A DNA stretch of 64,000 bases from Corydoras sp. C115 (GCA_019802505.1 JAFMOC010000019.1:1594501-1658500); one strand, 5' to 3'. Shown: positions 12,701-23,952, numbered from the stretch's first letter. Notes: generated from the letters alone by a model not told the origin. Made by a program: numbers and translations.

Positions 12701-15700
12701 AGACAACACAGATGAAGTCACCTTTCCACCCAGCTTACCATTACAGATCTGCTGCTTCAATTCACTTCTGACAGTTTTACCAACAAAATTAATCACTTAA
12801 AATAAAGAACATCTATTCAACGCAGTATTCTTTACAGCAAATAATCTCTGCCGTTTTATTTTAACCAGCCCTTTTCATCTTTTTAATAACTCTTGGCCTG
12901 ACTGTAAATATCAAGCTGAAAAACACATTGATTTATTTCACAGCAGAACTTTTGATCCTGGTTTCTCTCACAGATTAAAATACACAGATCACATAAACCC
13001 TTACAACAAGTGCAGCAGACATTCACGTCATTACATCTCAACATAAACACAGCAGAACACAACTAAGCAACCACAACAAAACAGACAACTGCTCACTTTA
13101 GCGACTTACCTTTACTTTCTAAAGAGCTGCTGGGGTTTGCAGCACCATTAACCACTGACTCTAATGAGTAAAAACGAATGTTTTCAAAACACATCAGTGA
13201 GGATGAACGGGCATTTACATTTCTATTGAACTGCCAAACTACAATCTGCTGATTAAACCATCATCATCAGGACTTTTGAGAGTTATGAAGGTTGGCATCA
13301 ACTGGGCAGCTCGTTTATCAATGTTATATGTTCAAGTTCAAGTAATTTACGCATATACAACAGTATATAATTATATGACAGTAATATTCAGCTGAGTGGG
13401 GTTGTATGAGGGCATAATAGTTTCAGACGCAGGCCAGAAGCACCGTGGACAGGGACAACCTATCGCTGGACACACACACACACACACTCACTCACTGACA
13501 CACACAATGCTATTATTATTCATTCATTCATTATCTTCCGCTTTATCCTCTATTAGTGTCGCGGGGGGTTCCCCATGCCCATCCAGGGGAGAACGTTTCG
13601 GGCGCTGGGCAGATACACCCAGGACAGGGAGCCAATCTATCTCTGGACACACACTCACTCACACAGACACACTCTATATGGGGCAATTTGGAGCTCTCAA
13701 TTGACTCAATTGACTTGATCCATGTTTTTGGACTATGGGAGGAAACCGGAGAACCAGGAGGAAACCCACACGTACATGGAGAGAACATGGTCACTCCACC
13801 CAGATTGGGATTCGAACCTGAATCCCCAGCGCTGAGAGGCGAACATGCAAATCACTAAGCCCTCCAGATAATTAACACAACTAAACCCAGATCTGACAAC
13901 TATAATAAAAGTAAGAACATTAAAACATTTAAAAAGTCCAAAGAATATTATTTTAAACTTGCTGTTTGCATGAATGTATTAATGAAACTACAGTTTACAG
14001 CTAAAACCCAAGTAAACCCATTGTGTTCATACTGCTCTAATTATGGAAAGTCAGCATGGGGCATGTGAAGGGCTGTGCAGCAGGTGTGCAGTATCTGTAG
14101 TTTGGGAATAAGGGAGAGCCCTGTCAGGATAAAGGGATTGAGCCGTTGGAGGCTCTCAGGCAGCTTTTATAAGCTCAATCAAAAGGAGCTTAATAAGCTG
14201 AAGTAGCACAACTCTGGCAGCTTGAGCAGAGACCCCGCAGCTGCAGCTTCACTCACAGGTCAGACTGAAGGTCATCACACACACCACACTTTTAACGCCT
14301 TTTGTGTATTTCCCCAACAAAACGCTGGTAGTTAGAATGATAGCATTTGAACTGCAATCAAACACTGACTTAGTATAATGCACCAACAATTTAGTCTCAA
14401 TGTTGATCTCAAAGGTAAGGTTTTTTTTTTTTGCATTAATGTTTAGTTATCATAGATCTTACACATTACACCTTTTGATTCATATACAATGTTATATTTA
14501 TACGATCATTTATTCCCATTATAGACACTGACCCCTGATGACAGTACAGACTACACACACTTCATCTTCAGTGTGAGGCATGGCCCAGCACAATAAACAA
14601 AAATATATTCCTGTGAGTCATTTTGACTCTGGCTCCTCCATCCGATTCACTCATCAGTTCACAGCCTGAGAAGAGGCATTTATCTGCTTAGTAACAATCT
14701 GGACTTAGTGCTACCTTCACTTGGAACACTTTGCTAATCCATTTTAAGGGCAAGAGACTCTCCTGTTGTCACACCATAATATTCCCTATTCTTATTTTCT
14801 TACATCATTACATTAAATAAAATGTCTTGTTATAAGTGTATGTATAGTGGACACGCCCCCTTCTTGCTCCATTGTCTGTTTCCTCCACTTACCATACAGA
14901 TGGACTTTGTAGTTTTACAATTACAGACTGTAGTTCATCTGTGTTTGTTAGTCCTCTGTTGGTTCTCTGTCTCTGTTAGTCAGGACATCACAGAACAGGT
15001 ATCATTTGGGTGGTGGATTGTTTATTGTCAGTTCTGCAGTGACACTGATGTGGTGAGGGGGTGTTAGTGCAGCAGTGCTGCTGTAGTTTCATTTAAACAC
15101 CTCAGTGACACTGCTGGGATAGGAATAATGCACCAACCAAATAATACCTGCTCTGTGGTGCTACTGTTGAGGTTCTGGCCATTAGAGAACAGTAAAGGGG
15201 AGTAAAGGGGGTGAACACAGCATGTACTGTAGTCCCCAAACAGATGGACTACAAAAATTATACACCTCTTTAAACATCTGTTCAGGGAAATCAGCACCAG
15301 TTTTGTAAATGATGCTTCTTTTTTATTGTGTAACAGCAACATTATCGATTCGATTATATATTATAAGAAGATGGCATAATTAGAAATTGGCAGAAACTTT
15401 TTTTATTCCAAGTTTAACAAGTTTTTTAAAAGAGGTACTTTAAAAACATGAGAAGTTACAACATTTTGTGAAGTGCTTAACAACACACACTGGTTGATGT
15501 AACATATTCCCTGCCACTCTTTTAACGCAGCAAAACAGAAGCAAAGTGCTCTTACCTTCACCCAGAGGATCCAGGGTATGAATCATCAGCTGGAAAATGG
15601 TGTTTCTCAGGTTGCTGTTATGTAAAGATGCTGAGCTGCCCCCTCGCTGGAGTGTAGGCTTAATCTAAAGAGAAAGATTTGTACCCTTAGCTTCACATAT

Positions 15701-18700
15701 TAAACTCAGACGTCAGATAAAAAAACATTATTATTAAACATAGTTAAGATAGAAAAGATAGATAGTTAAGTCAGTCCTTATTAAAAACAAACAAAAAAAA
15801 AAAACCAAAACATCAAATCAGTTAAAAACAGTCGAACCAAAATGTAGAATTCCGTAGTTCTACAAGAACATGAAGGAAACGCATTTGATTTTTAATACAG
15901 AAGACTGTTTTACGTTTTTAAAGTATTGTTTGTCATTAAAAATTACGTTTACATACCTTTATAAACATTTTTATTACCTTTAATCGATTTTTGTCATCTG
16001 GTTCAGGAGGGGGATTGGCGTCGACTGATATCCTATTTTCCTATTAGAGATAAGGATTAAAGAAATTATAATTCACTAAATAAAGAACAGCCACAAGAAA
16101 TTTCAGTCCAAATTCCACTCACATGTAAAAGCTTGGATTCAGTTATTTATATTTATTTTTTATAAAAGTTTCTTTAAATCAGGGCGCCAATCCATCGAAA
16201 ACCTTTATAAGCACACAATATTTAGGGGCAATTTAAAAAGGGACACTTAAGAGCAGCCAATTCACCTTGAATCCAAGTTTTTGGACTATGAGAAGGAAGA
16301 AAACTATGTGGACACAGAGAGAACATGCAAACTCCACCCAGATCAGGATCGGAGTTTGGAACCCCGGCGCTGAGAGACAAACATGCGAACCACTAAGCCA
16401 CTGTTTTACCTGTTTTGAGGGTCAACTTGAAAATAATACAATTAATTTATGAAAACATTAATTAAACACTAATTAAATGAGGACGCAATGTTAAATAAAT
16501 GAAACTCATTTGCTCTTTAAAACTTTATTGTTGAAGGCTGATGAAGGCTGTCTATTAGCACTTTAATAATATGGAGTAACAGTAGACTGCAGGGTTCAGA
16601 TCAACTCACAGTGAAGTCTTTGCAGCTTGGTAAGCCTTCTTACCCCTCAGAGCATAAGCTTCAATCACACTTATCTAAACAATCTATATGTTGGATAGCA
16701 GAACACGCCGTTAAAGGATTAGAGGATAGAGTGGAGTGGTGACTGTCTTTTAGTTGTTAAAAGAAAATCATATGTCAAGACTTAAAATGTTTAGAAAGAT
16801 TAATTCCTAAATAAAACATCCTTGTGTTATTAATATTTCCTTTTACAAACCAACAGGAGAATATTAAATCATTCTGTGGCGTTCACCACTGCAAAATGGT
16901 GGAACGATCTTCCCAACTCTGTCCGTAAGGCAGAATCTCTAAACAGTTTTAAGAAACTACTTAAGACGCATCTATTTAACAAATACCTGTTATAAAAAAA
17001 AAATAATAATAAATAAATAAAAAAAGGGGGGGGGGGGGCGCAGCTTCGAATAACAATCAGGTTTGATGAACTTACAGTATAGTTGGTTTTCTCCATGGCT
17101 TCTGACTTGTGGTGTTCTCATTTCTAAGTCGCTTTGGATAAAAGCGTCTGCTAAATGACTAAATTTAAATGTAAATGTAATAAGCGATGTTATATTAACG
17201 GTGACTCAGTGGTTAGCACTCTGATCTGGGTTTTTTCATGTTCTCCCCGTTCATGTGCAAATCCTCAAGGTTCTCCACTTTTCTCCTACAGTCCACAAAC
17301 ATGGATTCAAGGTGAATTGGCTGATCTAAATTGCCTAAATTCTAAATTGGTTTCCATGTTCTCCCCGTGTCTGCGTGGGTTTCCTCCGGGTTCTCCGGTT
17401 TCCTCCCACAGTCCAAAAACATGGATCAAGTCAATTGAATTCTCAAAATTGCCCCATATAGAGTGTTTATGTGTGAGTGTGTGCCCAGTGATGGATTGGC
17501 GACCTGTCCTAGGTGTATCTGCCCAGCACCTGAGACGTTCTCCCCTGGATGGGCATGGGGAACCCCACCGCGACCCTAATATAGGATAAAGCGGAAGATA
17601 ATGGAGGAATGAATAAATTGCCTAAATTCTAAATTGCCCCTACACCTGTGTGAGTGAGTGTGTGCTGTGATAGATTGGCGTGTATCTGCCCAGCGGCCAA
17701 AACGTTCTCCCCTAGATGGGCATGGGGAACCTCCCTGCGACCCTAGTAGAGGATAAAGTGAAAGATAATGAATAGAATGATGATCTTAGGGCTTTAAAAT
17801 TATTTTAGATCTCAAAGGTTATTTTATTGATCTTTTATATACTTTTTTTAATCATTATTATAGTTTTATGTCTATATTGCTTATTAGCTTTATTGGTGTT
17901 GGTGCTATAAGCTTTTTATTATTGTGCTATTAATAAATAAAATAAAAAATAAACGAATTAATTAATTGAATATTGTTGATTGGCTTTTTTGCAGTCAGCC
18001 TGTTCGTGTCACATATGGTGGGACAAATCATTAGTGTGGTTCTCATCGAACAAACACAAGTGATCCTTTTCATTTTGTATCATCAAAGACTAACAAGCAC
18101 ATGTGTGCTTAATGAATAAACATAAATGTCCAATTGCACCGTTGTCTGAGCAAGACACTGTTATATTATCCTCTCTTCAAACTATTAGAAATAACAGTAA
18201 CATCATTTACATATTTAGAAATAATTAGGATCTGTTTATAATATCTGTAATTAAATGTACACTTACTTTTTTATTTTGGGTTATTATTTAAGAATTTGGG
18301 TTTAGAAACTATAAAATTCTACTGTGTTAATCTGCATGTTGTAAATACTTAAATACATAAAGTAAAACAAACTATGGGCGGCACGGTGGCTTAGTGGTTA
18401 GCATGTTCTCCTCTCAGTGCTAGGGATTCCCGGTTTGAATCCCCATCTTGGTGGAGTCTCCATGTTCTCCCTGTGTCAGTGTGGGTTTCCTCCGGGTTCT
18501 CCGGTTTCCTCCCACAGTCCAAAAACATGAATCAAGGTCAGTTGAATCCTCCAAATTGCCCCATATAGAGTGTGTCTGTGTGAGTGAGCATGTGCCAAGC
18601 GATGTATTGGCGCCCTGTCCTGGGTGTATCTGCCAAGCGCCCGAGACGTTATCCCCTGGATGGGCATGGGGAACCCCCCCCCCCGCAACCCTAATAGAGG

Positions 18701-19815
18701 ATAAAGCGGAAAATAATGGATGGATCGAAAACAAATTATGAGAGAACGTTCTGTACCTTCTCTGGCTCCTCTATTGGAATCACCTTGATGACATTCTTGT
18801 GCTTCCGAAGTTGATTCTTGAACGCTCGCTCGATCTGCACATTGTATTTCATGAAATACACATAGATTGCATAGCCTGTAACCAACATGATGCTCTCCCA
18901 CCACATAATGGTATTGTCCAGGAAAAAGATGATGAGCATGATCAGGTCTAAAATATAAAAGGAAACGTCTCGAAAAAGAGGCCACCAGGTGAGGTGGAGC
19001 ATCTCCCGGGAGAACAAAGCACACATTCCGATCACAAACAGGATGTTAAACACAGCTGATCCCACGATGGTTCCGATTCCCACATTACTGTGTGAAATAA
19101 ATACACCAATCAGGGAGGTGAAAAGTTCTGGGGCAGATCCTCCCGCCGCCATAAAGGTGGCTCCGGCGACGTCATCTGAGATCTCCAACTTTTGCGTGAT
19201 GACTCCGAGAGTAGGGACAAAGAATTCATCACAGACGATAGCCAATGACACAAACATGTAGATCATCCCAAAAATATGTAAGGCCACCCAGCCCCGCCGT
19301 CGTTCCTCAATGGAGAATAAATCCTGAGGGTATTCACCCTTCACGTGAGGAGGCTCTTCAGGGCTGGTGGCCTGGGTTGTGGGGGTAGGGGGTGTGGGTT
19401 CTGGTGTTGGTGCAGGAGCTGGAGTTGGCTTTGGAAGGTCTGGATTCACATAAACGCAGCGAACGACTGTCTGGTTCGAAGGGGTCACTGACCGTAATGC
19501 CAGCGTTTCTGCTGTGTCTGTTTTCAAAGTGCTAGTGGTGACCGTTATCTCTGGCTGATGAACTTGATGTGTATGGTTTGTCATGTCCAACTCTGCAGCG
19601 TTGGTAACCAGCTTAGTTACCCCCCCTGGTTCTTCTTTAGGAACCTCAGTCGCATCTTCATGGCTAACTTCTGGATCTTCACCAATCTGTGGTTCTGGCC
19701 AAGGTCCTGGGAGTCTGGTTCTAACAGTGAGTTGATATATACAACAAAGCAAAACCCCAGACATGAGAAATATAATCCGGCTCAGCTGAAGTCTTTTCCT
19801 GCGTGTCAGATACAT
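9776..19815 (-). CDS. slc24a1: SLC24A1 / NCKX1, rod Na+/Ca2+-K+ exchanger
   Basis: This protein extrudes Ca2+ with K+ in exchange for Na+ across the rod outer-segment plasma membrane. Minus-strand exons in transcript order: 19815-18757, 16040-15978, 15664-15556, 13160-13110, 12622-12539, 12470-12429, 11960-11881, 11661-11398, 11218-11129, 10968-10802, 10025-9776 (stop 9778-9776). Their lengths sum to 2259 nt, about 752 aa, and every junction is in phase. The N-terminus has a hydrophobic segment (RIIFLMSGVLLCC), then a Pro/Thr-rich extracellular region. The alpha-1 repeat contains AGATFMAAGGSAPELFTSLI and GSAVFNILFVIG; the alpha-2 repeat contains LTILAAGTSIPDLITSVIV and SSVGSNIFDITVG, with the Asp typical of NCKX proteins. 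The central cytosolic loop ends in a long Asp/Glu/Ser stretch just before EPLSLEWPETRRKQATYLFL. The protein ends VMLEDRIIVCPVSI. The start is the first ATG of the large first coding exon. The small loop exons (51, 84 and 42 nt) are inferred from splice sites and phase. Confidence 0.93.
10203..10748. mobile_element. Tc1/mariner-type MITE with inverted repeats, longest copy
   Basis: The ends are imperfect inverted repeats: the left begins CAGAACCAGCCAAACGTTCA and the right, reversed, begins CAGGACCAGCCCAAAGTTTA, both followed by GACACACCC. The interior, which includes 'AGCAGTGTCACT' and 'CACTGCAGAACTG' blocks, has no transposase frame. Related pieces recur nine more times in this window. A short copy at 60008-60193 keeps TA on both sides, which suggests Tc1/mariner-type mobilisation. 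This copy lies in the last intron of slc24a1. Confidence 0.7.
13520..13865 (-). mobile_element. SINE copy (DANA/mermaid-like)
   Basis: Reverse-oriented copy beginning at a (CATT)n tail and ending near the tRNA-like head, in an slc24a1 intron. An additional piece of SINE-like and CA-repeat sequence lies at about 13410-13510. Confidence 0.85.
14846..15265. mobile_element. MITE copy (CAGTACCAGCC family)
   Basis: It starts in the terminal-repeat region (GGACACGCCCCCTTCTTGCT) and carries the family interior with GTGCAGCAGTGCTGCTGTAG near 15067. The outermost terminal bases are lost. Confidence 0.65.
16176..16410 (-). mobile_element. old, degenerate SINE copy
   Basis: Blocks of the family remain in order ('GGGCGCCAATCCATCG', 'CCACCCAGATCAGGAT', 'AACCACTAAGCCAC'), but the rest is diverged or deleted. 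It lies in an slc24a1 intron. Confidence 0.6.
16866..17185 (+). mobile_element. L2/CR1-type LINE 3' end fragment
   Basis: The plus strand encodes a short peptide including WWNDLPNSVRKAESLNSFKK and LLKTHLFNKYLL before a stop. This is the typical C-terminus of L2-clade reverse-transcriptase polyproteins. After A- and G-homopolymers comes the LINE 3' tail with 'CTTTGGATAAAAGCGTCTGC' and an ATGTAA-type end. It is a truncated, dead insertion in an slc24a1 intron. Confidence 0.7.
17200..17349 (+). mobile_element. older SINE, 5' part, interrupted by a younger SINE
   Basis: A diverged head and core ('GTGACTCAGTGGTTAGCACT', 'CTCCTACAGTCCACAAACAT') break off at 17349. The remainder continues at 17615-17775. 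Confidence 0.65.
17350..17614 (+). mobile_element. younger 5'-truncated SINE nested in an older one
   Basis: It begins in the core without the tRNA head and ends in GGAATGAAT. It is flanked by a perfect 22-bp target-site duplication (17328-17349 and 17615-17636, beginning AAATTGCCTAAATTC), which marks a target-primed insertion that aborted before the head was copied. Confidence 0.8.
17615..17775 (+). mobile_element. older SINE, 3' part
   Basis: Continues the copy begun at 17200, with 'AGATTGGCGTGTATCTGCCC' and 'GATGGGCATGGGGAACC' blocks and a GATAATGAAT tail. Confidence 0.65.
18377..18727 (+). mobile_element. full-length SINE next to an slc24a1 splice donor
   Basis: Complete copy from GGGCGGCACGG to the GGATGGATC tail, flanked by near-perfect 13-bp duplications (18364-18376 and 18728-18740, one mismatch). 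Its 3' end lies about 30 nt from the slc24a1 exon ending at 18757, in the intron just downstream of that donor. Confidence 0.9.
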
Positions 19816-20259
19816 TGTGCTTTCTAAAGTGCAGCAGGGTCATTAATGGGGTAATGGTGCTTGAAGATGCCCCCCAAACTATGAAGGGGTATGACGAGTC
19901 CTTTCATAAGATGAAACATCTCATTCCATCAGTGCAGAAGAACTTCTCTCCCTGACTTCAATCTGCACACAGTAAAGAAAATACACAGTGCATATTAAAA
20001 ACTAACATACAATAATGATATAGAAATAAGGAAATAATACTACAGTACTTTTTTATATATAAGCTAAGCGAAATCAAGTTTTGCAACCATTTACACTTTT
20101 GTATGCTTCAACTTTTATGCTACAACAGTTTGGGAAAGTCACTTTTTAGTTCCAGCATGAAACAAACCAAAAGCCTCTATAACGTGGCTTCTATTTAGTG
20201 TATATTCACACATAACATACATTTCTGCATATGTATTGCTGCATTTATTTACTCCCCAC

Positions 20260-20335
<76 letters not shown>

Positions 20336-20687
20336 CTTATATATTATAATTGGTATAATGTCAGAAAGCTTTGCAGCAGCAATGTTTAAATGACTTCTAT
20401 ACAGGCCACACTAATTTCTCCAGACACAAAACAAAACATTGTGTGCCTTCTTTTCAGGTTTAAAGAGCAAAAGTACAAAAGTACATACTTTTGAAACCTA
20501 TAGTTCCTGTAATGATTTACAATAATGTTACAAAATTAATGCGGCAACATAGAGCATCAGCAAAAAACATTTTGTGCGCTTATTCATAATGTAAGAGTAT
20601 AAAGCTAAAGCTGATAAATTTAGGTTTAAAGTTCAATGGACCAAGTCTTTTTGATGATGAGTTGAATAGAAAGAGCTGATACTCACA
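19816..20687 (-). other. slc24a1: probable slc24a1 5'UTR region
   Basis: On the minus strand a good acceptor (TTTACTGTGTGCAG) ends just before 19956, and a good donor (CTT|GTGAGTATC) lies at 20686-20685. This suggests a non-coding first exon upstream of 20687 spliced to a 5'UTR piece adjoining the start codon at 19815. The proposed first exon includes the (CTG)n read of the 20694-20724 repeat. This is inference only; no transcript evidence is available here. Confidence 0.4.
20262..20332. repeat. (TA)n microsatellite
   Basis: About 70 bp of uninterrupted TA dinucleotides in the head-to-head interval between slc24a1 and ints14. Confidence 0.95.
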
Positions 20688-20693
20688 AGAAGC

Positions 20694-20695
20694 TT

Positions 20696-20724
<29 letters not shown>
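20694..20724. repeat. (CAG)n trinucleotide repeat
   Basis: About ten CAG/GCA units, adjacent to a predicted minus-strand splice donor. It would be CUG in an slc24a1 5'UTR if the predicted exon is real. Confidence 0.9.
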
Positions 20725-20726
<2 letters not shown>

Positions 20727-20795
20727 GTGGTGGTGGCTCTGTACAGATGAACAGCTGTGTCTGATGAATGCACGTCTCTCCTTCTCTTCTCCTCT

Positions 20796-20801
<6 letters not shown>

Positions 20802-20838
<37 letters not shown>

Positions 20839-20956
20839 AAGAGGGGCAGAGGGGGGGAGAGAGAGAGAGAAGGAGACAGAGAGAGCGAGAGAGAGAGAGA
20901 GAGAATGAGAGATAGAGTGAGAGAGAGAGCAAGAGGGGCAGAGAGGGAGAGAGGGA

Positions 20957-21012
<56 letters not shown>
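20802..21012. repeat. (GA)n-rich purine tract
   Basis: About 210 bp of almost pure GAGA with interruptions such as GCAAGAGGGGCAGAG occurring twice, i.e. an internal higher-order repeat. All purine on the plus strand. The Arg-Glu and Leu-Ser open frames across it are a consequence of the repeat, not genes. Confidence 0.9.
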
Positions 21013-21017
<5 letters not shown>

Positions 21018-21591
21018 GTGCTTTCACTTAGGTCACCCGGGACGCACTGCAGGACAGCTCTTCATTATGGATCAGCACAATAACCCACCTAATACCTGAA
21101 ATCTGGTTAAGAGGATTACCTGTACTGTCCCTACACTCTCATTAAAGCACGTCTTCATACGTTTCATCCCAATTATTCTGAGCTTTTGTGTTTTTGACCT
21201 GTTGAATGCACAAAATGCTTATTCATTTAAGATTTATAAGATTTCAACAAATTAGAACTTCGGTTTATTAATACTAATATAATTAATAAACGAGTTTGTA
21301 GTTATTTTAAATGATCATTTATATTTATCTGTTTAAAAAATATATTTATTTCTACCATATTACTGTTCTGTATCTATACTTCTGTATATACTTTGTGTTA
21401 ATTATAAAAACAATCAGCACCGCTTTTAGAAAAGTTATTGTATCGCGCTGGAACATTCACGTTTATCTTCTCAATGAAAAAACTTGAAAATAAGAAAAAG
21501 AAGGTCTTTAAAGTGGAGTCTGAGATTATGACCTGTTTGTCTCCACCATGTTCACCTGAAGACAAATTAGGAAGCCACTCCCCCCCCCCCT

Positions 21592-21870
21592 TCCCGTGTT
21601 CTTATTGGACACATGGTTCCTGGTATCGCCCCTCTCAGATTTTGTAGTTCTACAATTCCAGATTGTAGTCCATCTGTTTGTGTTCTACAGTAAATACTGT
21701 GTACTCTGTTCTCTGATGGTCAGAACCCCAATAGCACCACAGAGCAGGGATTATTTGGTTGGTGCATTATTCCTATCCCAGCAGTGTCACTGAGGTGATG
21801 ATGCCTGTTCTGTGAGAACCAGCAGAAGACAAACAAAAACAAAGACCACAGACGGACTGCTGTCCGGAAT
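21592..21870. mobile_element. MITE copy (CAGTACCAGCC family), truncated
   Basis: Shares the family interior ('TTTGTAGTTCTACAATTCCAG', 'GGTGCATTATTCCTATCCC', 'AGCAGTGTCACTGAGGTG') but lacks clear terminal repeats. Confidence 0.6.
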
Positions 21871-21904
21871 TGTAACGGATATTAAAATGGTATTGTATTT
21901 AGTA

Positions 21905-22246
21905 GAGACGGTACGGTGGCTTAGTGGTTAGCATGTTCTCCTCTCAGCGCTAGGGATTCCCAGTTCGAGTCCCCATCTGGGTGGAGTTTCCATGTTCTCC
22001 CCGTGTCCGCGTGGGTTTCCTCCGGGTTCTCCGGTTTCCTCCCACAGTCCAAAAACATGGATCAAGTCAAATGAGTTCTCCAAATTGCCCCATATAGAGT
22101 GTGTCTGTGTGAGTGAGTGTGTGCCCAGCGATAGGCACCCTGTCCTGGGTGTATCTGCCCAGCGCCCGAAACGTTCTCCTCTGAATGGGCATGGGGAACC
22201 CCACCATGACCCTAATATAGGATAAAGCGGAAGCTAATGGATGGAT
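21905..22246 (+). mobile_element. SINE, first of a tandem pair
   Basis: Near complete, with a mildly altered head (GACGGTACGGTGGCTTAG). It is preceded by GTATTTAGTA (21895-21904) and followed by GTATTTATTAGTA (22247-22259), and is directly abutted by a second SINE in the same orientation. Confidence 0.9.
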
Positions 22247-22259
22247 GTATTTATTAGTA

Positions 22260-22594
22260 GGGCGGCACGGTGGCTTAGTGTTTGGCATGTTAGCACTAGG
22301 GATCTGGGTGGAGTTTCCATGTTCTCCCCGTGTCCGCGTAGGTTTTCTCCGGGTTCTCCGATTTCCTCACACAGTCCAAAAACATGGATCAAGGTCAATT
22401 GAATTTTCCAAATTGCCCCATATAGAGTGTGTCTGTGTGAGTGAGTGTGTGCCCAGTGATGGATTGGCGCCCTGTCCTGGGTGTATCTGCCCAGCGCCCG
22501 TTCTCCATTGGATGGGCATGGGGAACCAGACCCCCCCCCCCCCCCCCGCGCGACCCTAATAGAGGATAAAGAGGAAGATAATGAATGAATGAAT
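22260..22594 (+). mobile_element. SINE, second of a tandem pair
   Basis: Follows the first copy head-to-tail with a partly deleted head. It is followed by GTATTTAGTA at 22595-22604, so the same target sequence flanks and separates both copies. It contains a C-run of about 14. Confidence 0.9.
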
Positions 22595-22619
22595 GTATTT
22601 AGTACTAAATCTTTTGAAC

Positions 22620-22720
22620 TCGGAACCTTTTGTCCGGGTTTCTCGCTTCCACACGGTACAGTTTGAAGGCGCACCGCTGGCTGTACGGCGCACCGTTGCT
22701 GTTGTTGTGACTGATGATGG
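22620..22720 (+). other. ints14: probable ints14 5'UTR exon 1
   Basis: A moderately GC/CpG-rich segment ends in the donor GATGATGG|GTAAAC (GT at 22721-22722). A clean acceptor lies at 23980, 57 nt before the ints14 start codon. The exon's 5' end is not determined. Confidence 0.45.
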
Positions 22721-22916
22721 GTAAACTTTCATTTAATTTCATTTAATTTGTTGTTTTCTGTAAAACTGAGCTGTTTCATGAGGACTGTGCATTTAAACGC
22801 GTTTTACGGCGTGTTAAGCTGAGCTTCGTTAACATGCAAACTTATAAACGAGGAGCTTCTGTAAGATAGTTGACTTTAAAACACTGCACGGATTCACATT
22901 AATAACTGTTTAACAC

Positions 22917-23263
22917 CGCGGCACGGGGGCTTAGTGCTTTAGCATGTTCTCCTCTCAGCGCTAGGGATTCCCGGTTCGAATCCCCATCTGGGTGGAGTTT
23001 CCATGTTCTCCCCATGTCCGTGTGGGCTTCCTCCGGGTTCTCCGCTTTCCTCCCACAGTCCAAAAACATGGATCAAGTCAATTGAATTCTCCAAATTGCC
23101 CCATATAGAGGGTGTCTGTGTGAGTGAGTGTGTGCCCAGCGATGGATTGGCACCCTGTCCTGGGTCTATCTCCCCAGCGCCCGAGACGTTCTCCCCTGGA
23201 TGGGCATGGGGAACCCCCCTCCCCCACAACCTTAATATAGGACAAAGCGGAAGATAATGGATG
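22917..23263 (+). mobile_element. SINE copy in ints14 5'UTR intron
   Basis: Complete copy, flanked by AACTGTTTAACAC-like and AACTGTTTAAAAC duplications. Confidence 0.88.
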
Positions 23264-23479
23264 AACTGTTTAAAACTCCACAATATGTAGATTATATGTA
23301 ATATGAATTCTGTCTATGGGTTTAATGTATTTATTTTATTCCCTAAACACTCATAATGAATGACAATACAGATCCATGTTCATACAGTAGACATGTGTTA
23401 AAACTTATTTAATTACACTGAATTTCTTACGATCATCCCACTTTAATACAGAGATGGACGACAGTGAACTCATCTTATT

Positions 23480-23580
23480 ATCTTCAGCTTGATTGGGTTC
23501 CCTCCACCCCCATCCAGAGGAGAACGTTGGGCGCAGGGCAGAGACACCCAGGACAGAGTGTGAGTCCAGTCTGTTGCTGG
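23480..23580 (-). mobile_element. SINE fragment
   Basis: Retains only the 'CCCATCCAGAGGAGAACGTT' and 'GACACCCAGGACAG' blocks in reverse orientation. Confidence 0.5.
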
Positions 23581-23624
23581 GATTAATCCAGGGTTTGGTA
23601 TATAAGGTATATAATACAGGTTCT

Positions 23625-23952
23625 CGGGCGGTGGTTAGCACGTTCTCCTCTCAGCGCTAGGGATTCCCGGTTCGAATCCCCATCTGGGTGGAGTTTCCAT
23701 GTTCTCCCCGTGTCTGTGTGGGTTTCCTCCGGGTTCTCCATTTCCTTCCACAATCCAAAAACATGGATCAAGTCAATTGAGTTCTCCAAATTGCCCCATA
23801 TAGAGTGTGTATGCCCAGCGATGGATTGGCGTCCTGTCCTGGGTGTATCTGCCCAGCGCCCGAAACATTCTCCCCTGGATGGGCATGGGGAACCCCCCCC
23901 CCCCCCCCCGCGACCCTAATATAGGATAAAGCGGAAGATAATGGATGGATGG
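23625..23952 (+). mobile_element. SINE inserted just upstream of an ints14 splice acceptor
   Basis: It is flanked by 12-bp duplications (23613-23624 AATACAGGTTCT; 23953-23964 AATACCGGTTCT). The acceptor TTTTGTTGCAG ends at 23980, so only 28 nt separate SINE and exon. It contains a C-run of about 22. Confidence 0.9.

Noticed and set aside
18361..18440. tRNA-like sequences with intact A and B boxes as possible tRNA genes
   Set aside because: The heads are part of about 340-bp SINEs with target duplications and do not fold into a complete functional tRNA; they are internal polymerase III promoters of retroposons.
20725..21099. Arg-Glu-rich and Leu-Ser-rich open frames of about 100 codons
   Set aside because: They are produced by the (GA)n tract; there is no biased third-position usage or domain.
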